NCBI RefSeq assembly: GCF_000417875.1
Contig: NW_006920873.1
Coordinates: 603,067 to 667,066, forward strand
Length of the DNA stretch: 64,000 nt
Direction of reading: 5' to 3'
Origin: Pseudozyma flocculosa PF-1
Taxonomy: Eukaryota; Basidiomycota; Ustilaginomycetes; Ustilaginales; Ustilaginaceae
This document shows, one piece after another, positions 11,851 to 21,535 of this stretch. Position 1 is the stretch's first letter, and every line of letters begins with the position of its first letter. A model generated the notes under the pieces. That model was not told where the DNA came from. It saw nothing but the letters and a program-made list of their open reading frames with translations, and did no database searches. The position numbers and the translations under genes are program-made.

Positions 11851-13282
11851 TCAGATCTTGGCGTCCCTGTTCTTGGCCAGCTCGACCTTCCTGACGTCAA
11901 ACTGGACGCGCGGGAAGTGGGCGAGGAAGGCGCCGTTTCCGACGTTTGTGCGGACGAGGATGGTGATCTGCGTCGGGTCGAGGGCGACGAGGCTGCCCTG
12001 CTGCGGCACCTTGCCCGTGTCGGTGGGCGTGACGAGGACCTGCTGTCCGGCGCCGTCGACCCAGCCGGCCTTGACGAGCGGGTCGGATGCGCTGACGCGG
12101 GCGTCGTTCTGCGCCTTTGTGATGGACGCGGGCTCGGCCTGCTCGAGGATGAGGGTGGCCGCCTCTTCGGCCTTGATCGACTTGGCCTTGGCCAGGCCCT
12201 GCTGCGCCAGGTGCCTCTTGACGTCCGACAGCCACGCGACGACGCGCGGGAAGGGCGTCGTCGACTCTGCGCCGCCGCCGCCGTTCTTGGCCTCCTTGGG
12301 CAGCAGGTCGCGCGCGGTGCCAAACGACTGGACCCACTGGAGCGGGACAAAGGTGCAAATGTCGACGTACGACACCTTTTCGCCGACCAGGAAGCGACCC
12401 GCCTGTGCGCCCGCACCGGAGCCGGAGCCAGAGCCCGAACCGGCCTGCTGCTGCTGCTGCTGCTGGGCGAGGTGAGCCTCGATCGAGGCGAGGTGCGCGT
12501 ACAGCTGCGACTGGCTGTAGGGCAGGTTGGCGGTGACGGCCTCGGCGCTGAAGGGCACTCCGGGCATGAACTTGGATCGGTCGGCCACAAAGGCGGGCGT
12601 AAAGGCCGCCTTCGGAAGGTGTCCGACGGCCAAGCGGAAGAGCTGCGTCTCGGACCACGTCGCTGCGGCGGCGGCGGTTGCAATCGGGGTCCACCGGGCG
12701 AGGGCAGCGGCAGTGAGGGACACGGTTCAGCAACGAGACGGCCGACGACGACGACGAGGAGGGTGAAGGGGGCGAAGTCTCCCAAACTCACCGGACAGCT
12801 GGACCTGGATGATCTCGTCGCGCTTGTCAAAGAGGCTGTGGCCGTGACCGGGCTTTCCGCCAAAGGCGGCCTCGAGCGCCCTAGCGCACAGGGTCGTCTC
12901 AAAGTAGGCCTGTCCATCGAGGAACATGACTACCGGTGAGTCGGGCAGGGGAGCGCAGCAGAAGGAGCAGAGTTGAGCCGATGGTGCTCCTGGATTCCTC
13001 CTGTCCCCTCTTTGGTCACGGCAGCCGACCAGAGGGATCAGGGGACGGGGACGACGGCGTGAGCAGCCACCACCACCACCACCACTAGCAGCACTCACCA
13101 GGGATCCTGCGGTAGGTCACGCCGAGCAGCTCCGAGAGGGCGGGACGCGGCGGCATGGGCGCGACCTTGACGACGACAAAGTCGACCTTGTAGTGCGCCA
13201 GGAGGAAGAGCATCTTCTGGTAGAACGGCGACGCATCGTAGCCGTACAGGACCACGCGGGGCGACGAGGACGAGGAAGACAT
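11851..13282 (-). CDS. Glutathione S-transferase-fold protein (GST N-terminal plus long C-terminal domain)
   Basis: Three exons on the minus strand: 13282-13099, 12929-12792 and 12662-11851, joined by GTGAGT introns of 169 and 129 nt to give 377 residues. The N-terminal thioredoxin-like GST domain reads VVLYGYDASPFYQKMLFLLAHY and continues to YRRIPVMFLDGQAYFETTL, where the cis-Pro (RIPV) and the E/T pair normally contact glutathione. The all-helical second half (WSETQLFRLAVGHLP, then FMPGVPFSAEAV) resembles the fungal GST-like group with an extended C-terminal domain rather than classical GSTs. A Gln run and an Ala/Gly/Ser linker lie in the middle. The enzymatic substrate is not evident; the active-site residue may be the Ser of ASPFY. 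The upstream 1.1 kb carries no gene. Confidence 0.78.
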
Positions 13283-14369
13283 GGTCGGGACGGTGGCGTA
13301 GCGCGTGCGTGCAGAACGAGACGATGGGGGATGGGGGGGTTGGTGGTGGTGGTGGTGGTAAGGTGCGGCGGGATGGGGAGCAGAGCAAAGGAGGATGGGA
13401 GCCCCCCTCTCCTCTCCACGAACCAAGGGAAGGGGAGATTGCGGGGATACCGTAGCTGGGAAGGCTGGCAGGCAGACAGGCGGGGGCGGCTCGATGGGCA
13501 CCGGTAATGGCACAGGGTCGTCTACCGGTCTACCGGTAGGTGCGTAGGTCTTCGCGGCGCCCGCCTCTCCGCCCAGTCTGCCAGGCCGGCCGGCTCGCAG
13601 CTGCAGGGCACCTGACGACCCAACCAACCAATCCCCCCCCCAAATGCCGGCATCCATCGTCAAGCCAACAGCTTCGCATCGCACGCATCATCGACCAGCG
13701 GCCACGATGCCATGAGCCCAGGCAGGCAGCTCTGTCCATCCCTGACGACGCGTATGGGCGAGAGCTTACGAGAGGGCAGACCATGTGCAGCGAGCACCTC
13801 ACCTCGTCTCGCCTCGCCGAGCTGCGATCTCGACAGACTCCCGCCGCGAGCTCATATAGCTTTGCAGAGCGAGCCGAGGAGCCCCTCTCCCCTCCGCCTC
13901 GATCACGACAACGTCCAGACGGTGAGCCTCGCACGGGCTTATGTTGTGGTGACGATCCCGTCAGACGCCCCCGCTCCCGAGTGCACTTTCACCAACCTTC
14001 CTCGGCACAATCCCGCTCCGGGCACGGGCCAAGAGCCGTCGCCGTCCTCTGCCTCGTCCGACGCAACCATCACTCGGGCTGCCAGAAGAGCGCCTCCCAA
14101 GCTCGACGCAAGGCTGCACGCAAAGGGCTGTCGATGGGCGCATCTGGTGAGTGGATGAACGGAGAGCGGTACAAGTACAATGCAAAGACGGATCGGTGCA
14201 GCCCGGAGAGAGGTACAAGGGCGGAGGGAGGACGAGATCGTCAAACGTCGTCTTGTCGATGGCTCAGGACCTCGAAGCAGCTTCATGGCGTTGACGAGCG
14301 GCGGTCTTGGCATCGCCGCTGGACGAGGTGCCATCACTGGTCCATCGAGGGCCGGCGCCACCGACACAG
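13283..14369. other. Intergenic between the GST-fold gene and SF3B6
   Basis: About 1.1 kb holding the GST-fold gene promoter and the SF3B6 3' UTR, both read on the minus strand. A GGT/CCA trinucleotide stretch lies near 13340-13360. No recognisable gene. Confidence 0.5.
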
Positions 14370-14996
14370 CTACTCGTCCTGGATGTTGTGCTGAGCCTTG
14401 AGCTCGGCCAGCTCGGCTTCCCGCTTAGCCAGGTCCGCCTTTGCCGCAAGCCTCGCCGGCATATGATAGAGCACTGGGCAGCGCGCGGGAACAGGCCAGG
14501 GCGAGGGGGGAGAGGTGCACGAGAGACGTCAGCGTGTCGTTCTCGCTTCGCGGCACATGCTCGCAAGCTGCCGCTGCGACTTCGACTACCTTTCTCGAAG
14601 CCAACGCCCCCGTCACTCACCGACAATGTAGCGCTCCTGGAGGTGGAAGCCGTTGAGGTGGTCCAGCGCGCGCTTGGCATCGGCCATCTCTTCGAACACG
14701 ACGTAGGCGGTGCCTCTTGTCTTTGGCCCGTCGCCGATCCGGATCTGCCGCAGGGCGCCGTAACGGCCAAAGAGCTCGTACAAGTCCGAGCCTGGCGAGG
14801 GAGGGGATGTAAGGCACAACAGTTCGAACAAAAGGTTAACGATCTGTGTCAGCGGCAGTGCACTTCTTCCGCTACTTGGCAGATGGAGCCGCTTATGGAG
14901 GTGGCAAGAAGGAGACCCACCCTGGGTCTGGTAGTTGAGGTTCTTGACAAAGAGGATGCGGCTGTGCTGCCTCTGTTGCGAGGACACGGCGCTCAT
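14370..14996 (-). CDS. SF3B6: Splicing factor 3B subunit 6 (SF3b14a/p14)
   Basis: Small RRM protein of the U2 snRNP SF3b complex that contacts the branch-point adenosine and SF3B1. Three exons, 14996-14921, 14791-14621 and 14473-14370, give 116 residues (animal orthologs about 125). One RRM spans about residues 12-90: RNP2-like RILFVKNLNY, then SDLYELFGRYGALRQIRIG, then RNP1-like TRGTAYVVFEEMADAKRALDHLNGF. The tail (VLYHMPARLAAKADLAKREAELAELKAQHNI) matches the SF3B6-specific C-terminal extension that lies against SF3B1. The reading frame closes exactly across both introns (GTGGGT and GTGAGT donors, 129 and 147 nt). The first intron sits just after the first beta strand. Confidence 0.95.
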
Positions 14997-16264
14997 AGTG
15001 GCGGATCCTGGCTTGGCTGGCGGGCGGCTCTCGAGCGGCTGCGGACGATGCTGAGCGGTGGCGGCGAGGTACGGTGGTGGAGGTGATGGTGTGCGAGGGC
15101 GGCAAGCACAGGCTCGAGAGACGCAACAAGGGCCGCTCTCGGCTCCGCCCGCCCGCATCCAACCCTAGCTCCTTCCATCCACTTCCGCGATCCGAGAAAA
15201 GATGAGGAAGGGGGCGGGCAAGAATTTTTACGGGTGCGGGCCTGCAGCTGTCTGCCGCCGTGCTTGCTGGTGCTTGCTGGTGCTTGCTGGTGCTTGCTGC
15301 TGGCTGCTGGCTGCTTCGGCGGGCTGGCGGGCTGGCTGGCTGACTCGGAAGACGACCGAGAGCAGGCGAGCTCCCAAAAAAAGTTGGCCGTATCCGAAGC
15401 GTCGGGAACGGCCCCGTCCACCACCTGCTCGCTCCATCTATCCACCCCAGCCTAGCCAGCCTCTTGCTGCCCTTGCACCAACCCTCTGTTCCGAGTCGCT
15501 ACCATCTCTGCCAATCGCCCAAGCTGCTCTCTCCATCTCCCCTCCGCTCCTTTCTCGCTCCGCTGCTCCGTCAAGGTGAGTGTGGCCTTATCTCGAGGCT
15601 GACGGATCGGCCCGCCTTCGGCTCCCTTCCGATGCCTGCTTGCTTCTGCCAGGTGCTGCCTGGTGCACAGCCCCCGTAGATGAGCGAGGCTACGGCCTCG
15701 TCATGTACGGGCTCTACTGGTCTGCTGGACAGCGCGCATCGTTCCGGCTCAGTCCGCTCTTGCCAACGCTCCCGGTCTAGCCTCTCTCGAGCAACGGTTG
15801 TTGGGCCCGGACGTACGCCGAGGGCGTAGAGGCGGTGGGGGCGTCGACCACGACAACATATGATGTTCAACACATCCGTTGGCTCGCCCTCACTCTCTCA
15901 CCATGCTGTCACGCTGGCTGTCTCTCGACTGCTGGCAGGCCGACCGTCGTGCGGATAGCTCCCCGCTCCTTCCCTCCGTTGGGGGCAATGGCTCGCCATC
16001 ACTCCTCCCGCCTCGCCCCTTACGTCCCCCCCTCCTCCCGCTGAGCTGCCCGGTTTCAACAACACCGTTCCGAGCCTCCGACACTTACCCACTCATCGTC
16101 AAGGGCTCTGGTCTGGTACGCCCTCCGCCCTGCTCCTCTGCCCTCTCTCCCTTTATATGCTCTCTCGAATGCCTCGCCTTTGCCGCCGCCCTGTCCCCAT
16201 CTCCTTCTCCCCAGTCTTTTCGCTTGCTGCTCGCGGAGCTCAGCGCCTCGCTCCCTGTCGCGAC
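14997..16264. other. Intergenic between SF3B6 and MTD1 (divergent promoters)
   Basis: Divergent promoter region. A 10-bp tandem repeat lies at 15261-15300. A good donor (CAAG followed by GTGAGTGTGG, near 15574) and a pyrimidine-rich acceptor ending CCCCAG at about 16213 suggest a 5' UTR intron in the MTD1 transcript. If so, the ATG at 16157 would be intronic and 16265 would be the start. No separate gene is recognised. Confidence 0.45.
15261..15300. repeat. Tandem 10-bp repeat TGCTTGCTGG x4
   Basis: Four head-to-tail copies of TGCTTGCTGG (last base changed in the fourth), followed by degenerate CTGGCTG units. It lies about 270 bp upstream of the SF3B6 start. Confidence 0.95.
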
Positions 16265-18507
16265 ATGGCCGCATCGTCTCACAGCTTCGCCTCTGCTCGC
16301 TGCAACTGTGAACGCATTTCCTTCTCTAACCATCTTGCCCCGGTCACCCATCGTCTCCGCTCTTCAGTGGCAGCCGCACCCCCGCCAGCTCTCACCTCGA
16401 GCGCCTCCCCCCTCGCCACCACACCGGCTCTCTCCAACTGCACCTCCAGCGCACCGAGCCCTGCCCTAGCAACACCCTCCCTACCTGGAGTCAAGTCCTT
16501 CATCAGCACTTCCGCCTCGCCCTCGGCCGCCGACAAGCAGCACGACAAGCACGTAGACGAAGCCAGCCCGGACGCCTCCATCGACCTAGCTCGCCTCAAC
16601 TCGCTCCTCTTCCAGCTAGCCCAGCCCGTCGAGGCGCCTGCAGCGTACACCACCGCCGCACCTTCCGCTTCTGCGTCTCCCTCATCCTCGTCCTCTGCGG
16701 CTGCCACCCCGCGTCTCACCCCCCGCCTTCGCGGCAACGGCACGCTCCGGGAACCGCGCGACAAGCGAGCCGAGCGCAAGTCCAAGTTCGAATCCCTACT
16801 CGACACCTTCCACCAGGCCACCTTCTGCACCTTTGAGCCGCAGCAGTCGAGCTACCACCTCTCGGCCAGCGACCTCGTCTCCGCCTTCGACGAGCAAGGC
16901 CAAGCCATCACTCCCATCGCGCCCAACGACGTCCTCCGCGGCATCGCCAGCAGCATGACTGAACCCGCCGTCCAGCACCAGGCCGCCTCTGGCTCGCTCC
17001 CCAGCGAGGAGAACCCGGGCAAGCTGATCCAGGCCTCGGGCATCGCCGCCCCCTACCAGGAAGCCATCAAGGAGGCCATCCAGGCGCGCGTCGACGCGGG
17101 CAAGTCGCGGCCCAAGCTCGTCGGCATCCTCGCCACGCCCAGCCCGCCCAGCGTCGCCTACGCCGAGTGGACGCGCAAGGCGTGCGAGGCCGTCGGCATC
17201 GAGTTCGAGATCTGGAAGACGTGGGACGACGCGGCCGTCGCCGCCAATGACGAGGGCGGCGAGGCCAACCACGCCGGCACCGCGCCCGACTTCGACCTCG
17301 AGGCCGACGTCGAGGACCTCATCATCGCCGCCAACGCCGACGACAAGGTCCACGGCATCATGGTCTACTACCCCATCTTCCACGGTCGCCAGGACACGTA
17401 CCTGCAGCAGATTGTCGACCCGCGCAAGGACGTCGAGGGCCTGCACTTCAGCTACTGCTGGAACATGTACCACAACGTGCGCTGGGTGGCGCCCAAGCAG
17501 CTCGGCAACGCCCCGGGCACGACGCAGGAGGTGTCCGAGGGCGCCGACCAGGAGGCGTCGAGGAAGCTTGAGGAGACCGACGGCGAGCAGGTGCCGCCGG
17601 GCATGGCCAAGTCGATCCTGCCCTGCACCCCCTTGGCGATGGTCAAGTGCCTCGAGTCGATCGGCGTCTACGACCGCAACCTGCCCTACGGCGACCGCCT
17701 GTACGGCAAGACGATCACCGTCGTCAACCGGTCCGAGGTCGTCGGCAGGCCGCTGGCCGCGCTGCTGAGCAACGACGGCGCCAAGGTGTACTCGGTCGAC
17801 ATTGACAGCATCCAGGAGTTCAANNNNNNNNNNNNNNNNNNNNNNNNNNNNNNNNNNNNNNNNNNNNNNNNNNNNNNNNNNNNNNNNNNNNNNNNNNNNN
17901 NNNNNNNNNNNNNNNNNNNNNNNNNNNNNNNNNNNNNNNNNNNNNNNNNNNNNNNNNNNNNNNNNNNNNNNNNNNNNNNNNNNNNNNNNNNNNNNNNNNN
18001 NNNNNNNNNNNNNNNNNNNNNNNNNNNNNNNNNNNNNNNNNNNNNNNNNNNNNNNNNNNNNNNNNNNNNNNNNNNNNNNNNNNNNNNNNNNNNNNNNNNN
18101 NNNNNNNNNNNNNNNNNNNNNNNNNNNNNNNNNNNNNNNNNNNNNNNNNNNNNNNNNNNNNNNNNNNNNNNNNNNNNNNNNNNNNNNNNNNNNNNNNNNN
18201 NNNNNNNNNNNNNNNNNNNNNNNNGCGCCCGCACCACGTCGTGCGCGCCTGCGCGCTCACGGCCGAGGAGTGCATCCGCGCCTCGGACGTCGTCATCTCT
18301 GGCGTGCCCGCGGCGTCGTACAAGATCCCCACCGACTGGATCCGCCCCGGTGCGACGTGCGTCAACTTTTCCAGCGAAAAGAACTTTGAAAAGGACGTGC
18401 GCACCCGCGCCGGCATGTACCTCCCCGCCATTGGCAAGACGACCATCGCCATGCTCCAGCGCAACCTGCTCCGGCTCGTCGAGTACCGCGAGCTCGCCCA
18501 GAAGTGA
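16265..18507 (+). CDS. MTD1: NAD+-dependent methylenetetrahydrofolate dehydrogenase with N-terminal extension (interrupted by gap)
   Basis: Oxidises 5,10-methylene-THF to 5,10-methenyl-THF with NAD+ for one-carbon and purine metabolism. The MTD1-type catalytic region starts near residue 252 and is clear: VHGIMVYYPIFHGRQDTYLQQ, KSILPCTPLAMVKCLE, ITVVNRSEVVGRPLAALLSNDGA, and after the gap SDVVISGVPAASYKIPT and GKTTIAMLQRNLLRL. Ahead of it lie about 250 residues absent from the roughly 320-residue yeast enzyme: a Ser/Ala/Pro-rich, Arg-containing, almost acid-free first 55 residues that could be a mitochondrial presequence, then a conserved-looking segment (RKSKFESLLDTFHQATFCTFEPQ) that I do not recognise. 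The N gap (17824-18224) removes the linker between IQEF and RPHHVV. The frames differ across it, so it must hide an intron or be mis-sized. An in-frame ATG at 16157 is the alternative start. It converges on the senescence-domain gene. Confidence 0.85.
17824..18224. other. Assembly gap (401 N) inside MTD1
   Basis: A run of 401 N. Comparison with the yeast MTD1 family suggests only about 10 residues of coding sequence are missing, so most of the gap must be intron or padding. The coding frame before the gap and the frame after it are not in register for a 401-base length. Confidence 0.98.
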
Positions 18508-18822
18508 GCCTGGTGCGGCACAGCGCGGCGCCCGGCTACATCCTGAGCCGGAGCAAGCAAGTCTCTGGTAGACTCGGAGCTCGACGGCTGCGGACCCCCT
18601 CCTCGACCCGACTGGCTCGCCGCCCTACCTGAGTCGTCCTCCGACGACGCTCGACCACAGACGCGGACCCCTTTTGAACACGCAATAGACGAACCTGTTT
18701 CCCTTTCGACACTGGACGACCGACGAGAGATTAACGAGATACGGAAAAATACGGAGAGGGGAGGACACGGTGCTCGAGATCAGAGCAGAGACATTAATCG
18801 GCCTGCACCCGCCCGCCGGCCG
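18508..18822. other. Short convergent intergenic region
   Basis: The 315 bp between the stops of MTD1 and the senescence-domain gene hold the two 3' UTRs. An A/T-enriched patch near 18720-18755 may contain polyadenylation signals. Nothing else is seen. Confidence 0.5.
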
Positions 18823-20313
18823 CTAGGGCTTGCCCGCGTGGTCGTAGGCGCCCTTTCCGGCCATGGTGCCGTGCGCGACGGTCGAGGTGAGCACGGTGGC
18901 GTCCCAGCCGACCTGGGCAGTGTTGGCGGCGGCGGCTCCGGCATCGCCCGCCACGGCGGCCGCCTGCGGGCCGTGGTCGTGCTCGATGACCTTGTGCATC
19001 GACTCGAGCGTGGCCGATCCGGTGGCCATGGTGCCGGCGGCTATACCCTCGGCGGCCTCTCCGAGCGACTGGATTGTCGAGAGCTGCGAGTTTGGGTTTG
19101 ACGTGTGCAGCGTCGGCGGTCGGTGCGGCTCCTGCTGCTGCTGCTGCTGCTGCTGCGGCTGTTGCTGAGACGAAGGCGCCGGAGGAGGCGAGGCCGTCGC
19201 GGCTGCGCTGTGCGGGTTGGGGCTCTTGGATCGTCCAAAGCCGAATCGTTCTAGCGAGATGCGTCGGCCGGTCGAGGGGCGACGTTCGACACGGGCGCCA
19301 CCTCCCGCCCCCGCTCCGGCTCCAGCGGCCGCTCCGCCTCCCGCTGCCGCCTCTTCGTCGCCGGCAGATGAGGTTGATGCACTGTGGTCGTGCGATGCTC
19401 TGCGCGTCCAAGCGAAAGCCTTGCCGACCGCCGCACCGGCGCTGTGGGCCAGATCCGAGATGGCCTCGGAAGCGGCGTGGGTGTACGAAGCGGCAGTGGC
19501 GGTACCCGCAGCCGCCCCGGAAGCGGCTCTCCGGGTGGTGCTGGAGAACGAGGCTGGAAAGGCGGTGGCGGGGTTCGAGGCGAGGTAGCTCTCTGTGCGA
19601 CCGCGGATCTGGTCGGCAGACTGCTGGCCCGACTGCTGGGCGCTCTTTGCGATTTCGTCGGCGGCGGCGGCGAAGCCGTCCTTGAGGAGGCCGTGCTTGA
19701 TGAGCATCTGCTCCATCTTGTCCCTGCCTGTCTGGACAGGCGACTTGTACGCGCAGACGGCGGCAGGGAGCGTGAGGCGGATCCAGGTGGCGGAGGAGCT
19801 GGCCTTAGTCGCGGGCAGGGCGGCCTCGCTCGATGCTGCTGCACCTGGGCCAGCTGATTGCTGACCACCGGCGGGCACTGCGTCGGAAGGCTGCATGACT
19901 GCGTCCTTTTGCTGCTCTGTGGCGGCAGCTCCGACGGCGCCGCTGTCCTCTAGGTCCTCTGGGGGCGCCATTTCGGCGAGGAAGGTGTAGAGGGTCTCGT
20001 CCTTGTCGTGGGTGCCAAAGAGGGTGCTCGGGTAGAGGGGCCAGGTGGCGTTGCCCACCGAGAGGAGGAGGATGGGCAGGTTGGGGTCGATGCTGGCGTC
20101 GGTCTGGCCATGATGGGACGGGAGGGCGGCATCGGCACCCATCTTGTTTGGCGAGGTCGTTGGGGAAGCGGCGGCGGACGCCTTGGCCATGGCGTGCGGG
20201 GTGGGCTGGAGGGTGAGCTGACCGCGTGCGATCTGGAGGGTGCGCTCGCCGACGAGGTGGGTGGCCACCACGTTGGGGATGGTGGCCGTCGAGGAGGAAG
20301 TGGAGAGCACCAT
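18823..20313 (-). CDS. Senescence/spartin-domain protein
   Basis: Single exon, 496 residues from the ATG at 20313. The N-terminal part (VVATHLVGERTLQIARGQLTL, then ILLLSVGNATWPLYPSTLFGT) and the C-terminal part (AAEGIAAGTMATGSATLESM, ending WDATVLTSTVAHGTMAGKG) fit the senescence-associated domain shared by plant ERD7-like proteins, animal spartin and fungal homologs. Those proteins act at membranes or lipid droplets. The small-residue-rich helical repeats in the C-terminal half suit membrane insertion. The middle is a low-complexity linker with Gln, Ala, Gly and Ser runs and arginine/serine-rich patches. An in-frame ATG at 20580 would add 89 residues of Pro/Ser/Arg-rich sequence that looks like translated leader, so I prefer 20313. 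The exact role in fungi is not established. Confidence 0.72.
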   Translation of the reverse strand: MVLSTSSSTATIPNVVATHLVGERTLQIARGQLTLQPTPHAMAKASAAASPTTSPNKMGADAALPSHHGQTDASIDPNLPILLLSVGNATWPLYPSTLFGTHDKDETLYTFLAEMAPPEDLEDSGAVGAAATEQQKDAVMQPSDAVPAGGQQSAGPGAAASSEAALPATKASSSATWIRLTLPAAVCAYKSPVQTGRDKMEQMLIKHGLLKDGFAAAADEIAKSAQQSGQQSADQIRGRTESYLASNPATAFPASFSSTTRRAASGAAAGTATAASYTHAASEAISDLAHSAGAAVGKAFAWTRRASHDHSASTSSAGDEEAAAGGGAAAGAGAGAGGGARVERRPSTGRRISLERFGFGRSKSPNPHSAAATASPPPAPSSQQQPQQQQQQQQEPHRPPTLHTSNPNSQLSTIQSLGEAAEGIAAGTMATGSATLESMHKVIEHDHGPQAAAVAGDAGAAAANTAQVGWDATVLTSTVAHGTMAGKGAYDHAGKP

Positions 20314-21535
20314 GGATGCGGGCAGGCTGGAGTGGTATCGAGACGGGGTGGTGAGGGTATCTGAACGAGGAGGCTGGTCGATGAAGCGGGCGTAGTGGTG
20401 GCGCGGAGTGACGACAAGACGAGAAGGGGGATGGGTGGAGCGGTACTTTGGGAGGCTACTTGAGCCGACTTGCGTGCGAGCGGGCTGTGCTGCTTTGTGC
20501 TGCGGCGAAGGGGAGGGCGGTGCTGGTCCAGGCTGCGTGCCTATCGATAGAGGGGCGTTGATTGACGTCGCTAAAGGCAAGAGGGACGGATGGGGAGAGA
20601 GGGAGAGAGAGACAGACAGACAGAGGAGGCGAGCAGAGGGGCCAATTGTGCGTTTGCCAAGAACTGCAGGCGGTGCAACGTCAGAGAGAGGCAGGCCGGC
20701 CGGCCCTCAACCTGCTCGGCCCAACCCGCAACCTCCACTTTTGCTCATCATCGAGACGGGTCCACCTCGGAGCCGAGCCGAAACGACGGCGGCCCTCCCG
20801 CTGGTCGTCAACGCGGACGCGAGGGGGCGCGGCCAAGGAGACCTCTCAACTCGGCCAGACGCGTTGACACGGGCGGGCCTGGCCTGCCTCCCCGCCAGGA
20901 AGAAAGTCGAAATCGGGCGGTCCGGCGCACAGGCGGACAGGCGGCGCGGCTCGCTCGTGGCGGCGCGCTCATTTCGCTGCCGCTCCCCTCGTCCTGGCCG
21001 CCTCCACGCTCCTCGACCTCGCCGCCGCCCCCCGCCTACCTGCCTGCCTGGTTGTGCGCACCAACCCCCCCTACGTTCGCCGACCCTGCTTGGACGTGCG
21101 CCGGGTCGAGAGAAAAATCCATTCCGCCCCTCGTCTCGCTTGCCTGCTCATTCGTCGCCATCACCACCACCACCACCACGGCCATCACCTCGTCTACTTC
21201 ATTATTTACCGACAGCCTCCATCCCTCTCCTCAACCTCCCGCCTGTCCGCTTGCCCTTCCACCCACTCGCACACGCTCGCTTCCACGTCCACCACCCTCC
21301 TCGAGACCTCCTACACCCGCACCTCTTCAACCACACTGCTGGGCTCACGACCCCGGCCACTCGCATTCACTCTTCTACGCTTCGCATTCTGCCCACCTCA
21401 GCTCGCCTCTGCCACCACCTCTGACGTGCACTCGGTCCTCGGAGATACACCGCTCTGCACCTGCCCCGAGAGCCGGCTCTTCGCCCACCCTCGTGCCGCC
21501 GCTCTGCCCTACCCTACCCAGCATCGACCGTGACC
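20314..21535. other. Divergent promoter region, senescence-domain gene / ISWI
   Basis: About 1.2 kb between two divergent starts. It contains a GA/GACA-rich stretch (about 20590-20640), a CAC-repeat stretch (about 21160-21180) and a long CT-rich leader up to the ISWI ATG. No gene recognised. Confidence 0.5.

Noticed and set aside
16157..16264. Upstream in-frame ATG of MTD1 giving a more basic, presequence-like start
   Set aside because: It lies before a strong pyrimidine-rich acceptor (about 16213) and probably within a 5' UTR intron. Kept only as an alternative start.
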